Assembly: GCF_005280255.1 (NCBI RefSeq)
Contig: NZ_CP040018.1
Span: 3,968,001 to 4,032,000, forward strand
Origin: Arthrobacter sp. 24S4-2
GTDB taxonomy: Bacteria; Actinomycetota; Actinomycetes; Actinomycetales; Micrococcaceae
DNA: 64,000 nucleotides
Direction of reading: 5' to 3'
The notes beneath the pieces were generated by a model. It was not told the origin of the DNA. It saw only the letters and a list, made by a program, of their open reading frames with translations, and ran no database searches. The stretch's first letter is position 1. Each line of letters begins with the position of its first letter. The position numbers and the translations under genes were made by a program. Shown here piece by piece: positions 62,600-64,000 of the stretch.

Positions 62600-64000
62600 C
62601 CGTCGTTCTCCGATCGTTGGGAGGTGGCAGGAGCGAGCAGTGCAACGGGGTAGCTGGCCAGGACGTCGGCAACCGCGACGGGACCGGGGCCAAAGCTGTT
62701 GCCTGTGAGCTCATCGGTCATTGCCACCGGAAGGTCCACAGTGGTGTCCTTCCACCCGCCGGCCTGTTCCAGCCGCCGCGGCAGCCTGGTGGCCAGCGTG
62801 ATGGCGCCGGCCGAGGAAGCACCGGAGGCACCGGCGCCGGCATTATCGGCTCCGCGGCTGAACGCCACCAGGTGTGCCGCGGCCGGACCGGTCGCAGCGA
62901 TCGGCGTGTAGCCGCTGAACAGCTCCGGCCGGTCGCGCCGCAGACGCAGGGCCCGGGAGGTCACCAGCAGCTTGGCGGCGTCGTCCTGGTACGACGCCGG
63001 GCGCTCACCGGCGTCGAGGGCGGCGAGAGCCTCCTGCCGCGCGGCAAATTCGACCGTCCGGCGGTTGTCCGGGTCGGTGAGGGAACGGTCCCAGAACTCG
63101 GTGCCCTGGTAGACGTCCGGGACCCCCGGCATGGTCAGCTGCACGAGTTTGGCGGACAGCGAGTTCGCGGCGCCGTACCGCTCAAGGAGCGCCACGAAGG
63201 CCCCCAGCTCCGCACGGACGTCCGGATTGTCGAACGCGGCGTCGACGGCGGCGGCCAGCTGCTGCTCGAACGCTTCGTCCGGGTCGAGCCAGTCGGTCGA
63301 GTTCCCGGCCTCGCGGGCAGCCTTGGTGGCGTACTGCTGCAGGCGTTCCTTTGATGCCGGCCAGGCGCCGGCGATGGCCTGCCACAGGAGGCTGGCCAGC
63401 GGCCCGTCGGGCAGCGGTGCCAGTTCCTGGAGCCTGGTCAGCACCTTTTCCCATTCCGCCACGGATTCGGAAATTACGGAAATCCTGGCCCGGGTGTCCT
63501 CGCTGCGCTTCGTATCGTGCGTGCTGAGCGTGGTCATGGAGAGGGGCAGCTCAGCTTCCCGCCGCGCCATCCGGCGGTGGAATTCCGCCGGGTCGAGGGC
63601 GAACTCGGTGGGGTCGGCGCCCACCTCCGTCAGGGTGCCCAGACGGGTGTAGCGGAAGAAGGCGGTGTCCTCCACGCCCTTGGCCATCACCATGCCGGAG
63701 GTCTGCTGGAACCGCTGTGCAAGCGCCGAACCGCCGTCCAGCAGCAGCGGCTGCAGCAGGTCCACCGCCCGCGCCAGCTCGGGCCGCCGCCGTGATGCGA
63801 GCGCGCAGGCCTCCTTCAGGACGTCCTCCCCGAACGGGAGGTAGGTGCGGTACACCGGGAAAGCGGCGATGATCTCTGCGATCGCGTCCGCGGCCTGCCC
63901 TGCGTCAAACCCCGTCCCGGCGGGAACGGTTTCGGCCGGAATCAACCGTGCCAGCCGGAGGATTTCGGAGTGCAGGATGCCGTCAGTGATCCGGCGTTTG
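62596..64000 (-). CDS. treY: Malto-oligosyltrehalose synthase (5' end outside the window)
   Basis: The frame is open from the window edge, starting KRRITDGILHSEILRLARLI, and ends at TGA 62596. The remaining 468 codons represent the C-terminal half. FFRYTRLGTLTEVGADP and STHDTKRSEDTRARISVISE are typical TreY segments, and MPGVPDVYQGTEFWDRSLTDPDNRR marks the C-terminal barrel side. TreY converts the reducing end of maltodextrin into trehalose linkage, giving the substrate for TreZ. A treX debranching gene may lie upstream, outside this window. Confidence 0.95.
   Translation of the reverse strand, partial: KRRITDGILHSEILRLARLIPAETVPAGTGFDAGQAADAIAEIIAAFPVYRTYLPFGEDVLKEACALASRRRPELARAVDLLQPLLLDGGSALAQRFQQTSGMVMAKGVEDTAFFRYTRLGTLTEVGADPTEFALDPAEFHRRMARREAELPLSMTTLSTHDTKRSEDTRARISVISESVAEWEKVLTRLQELAPLPDGPLASLLWQAIAGAWPASKERLQQYATKAAREAGNSTDWLDPDEAFEQQLAAAVDAAFDNPDVRAELGAFVALLERYGAANSLSAKLVQLTMPGVPDVYQGTEFWDRSLTDPDNRRTVEFAARQEALAALDAGERPASYQDDAAKLLVTSRALRLRRDRPELFSGYTPIAATGPAAAHLVAFSRGADNAGAGASGASSAGAITLATRLPRRLEQAGGWKDTTVDLPVAMTDELTGNSFGPGPVAVADVLASYPVALLAPATSQRSENDG

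Overview
The window is high-GC, gene-dense DNA from an actinobacterium, most likely an Arthrobacter/Pseudarthrobacter-type member of the Micrococcaceae. This rests on several clues. There are mycothiol-pathway genes (mshA, ino1). The galU / RimJ-type acetyltransferase / membrane-protein order matches the neighbourhood of actinobacterial SepX/GlpR. GuaB3 accompanies guaB and guaA, GroEL has a His-rich tail behind CIRCE elements, and GTG starts are frequent. Assignments come from reading motifs and protein similarity from memory; no database search was run. No phage, insertion sequence, CRISPR array or rRNA was seen. Apart from gene-sized features, no stretch longer than about 250 bp lacks a gene.

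Layout. 0-8 kb: Lrp/AsnC regulator (cut by the window edge), CorA, a small ZapE-C-terminus-like protein, a large rifampin-phosphotransferase-like enzyme, a GerW/YtfJ-family protein, a secreted trypsin-like protease, an ABC-F protein and tRNA-Ala(CGC). 8-18 kb: a frameshifted NAD(P)-binding epimerase-like gene, a SepX/GlpR-like membrane protein, RimJ-like acetyltransferase, galU, 5-formyl-THF cyclo-ligase, an FmdB zinc ribbon, a CpaB-like SAF protein and a giant helicase-like protein with decayed ATPase motifs. 18-28.5 kb: guanine nucleotide genes (guaA, guaB3, guaB) interleaved with a SURF1/DUF3817 pair, a PTS IIA protein, glpD and an ABC exporter. 28.6-37 kb: tandem acyltransferase-SGNH genes, DUF389 protein, a frameshifted flavin monooxygenase with a PQ-loop-like membrane protein, and a large LuxR regulator. 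37-45 kb: groES-groEL with two CIRCE operators, a THUMP-like methyltransferase, HI0607-type shikimate dehydrogenase-like protein, GH3 hydrolase and a YbdK/GCS2 ligase. 45-52 kb: the overlapping alr-tsaE-tsaB-rimI-tsaD block, PfkB kinase and GH4 glucosidase. 52-64 kb: acetyltransferase, mshA, fhs, a small repeat-rich island, ino1, aldo/keto reductase and treZ-treY (treY runs off the end).

The most unusual region is 55.9-58.4 kb. Three intergenic arrays, each with a 32-nt period and sharing an AAGTGAGAGAG-like core, surround a gene for an AbiEi-like winged helix fused to a DUF559/PD-(D/E)XK-like nuclease domain, and a divergent DUF2306/MerR pair. The first two arrays flank the nuclease-like gene in inverted orientation. 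Other points of note are the helicase-like protein whose Walker A lysine is glutamine, and three single-site frameshifts. One frameshift lies in a C run of the normally essential tsaD, which suggests that at least some of them are sequence errors.
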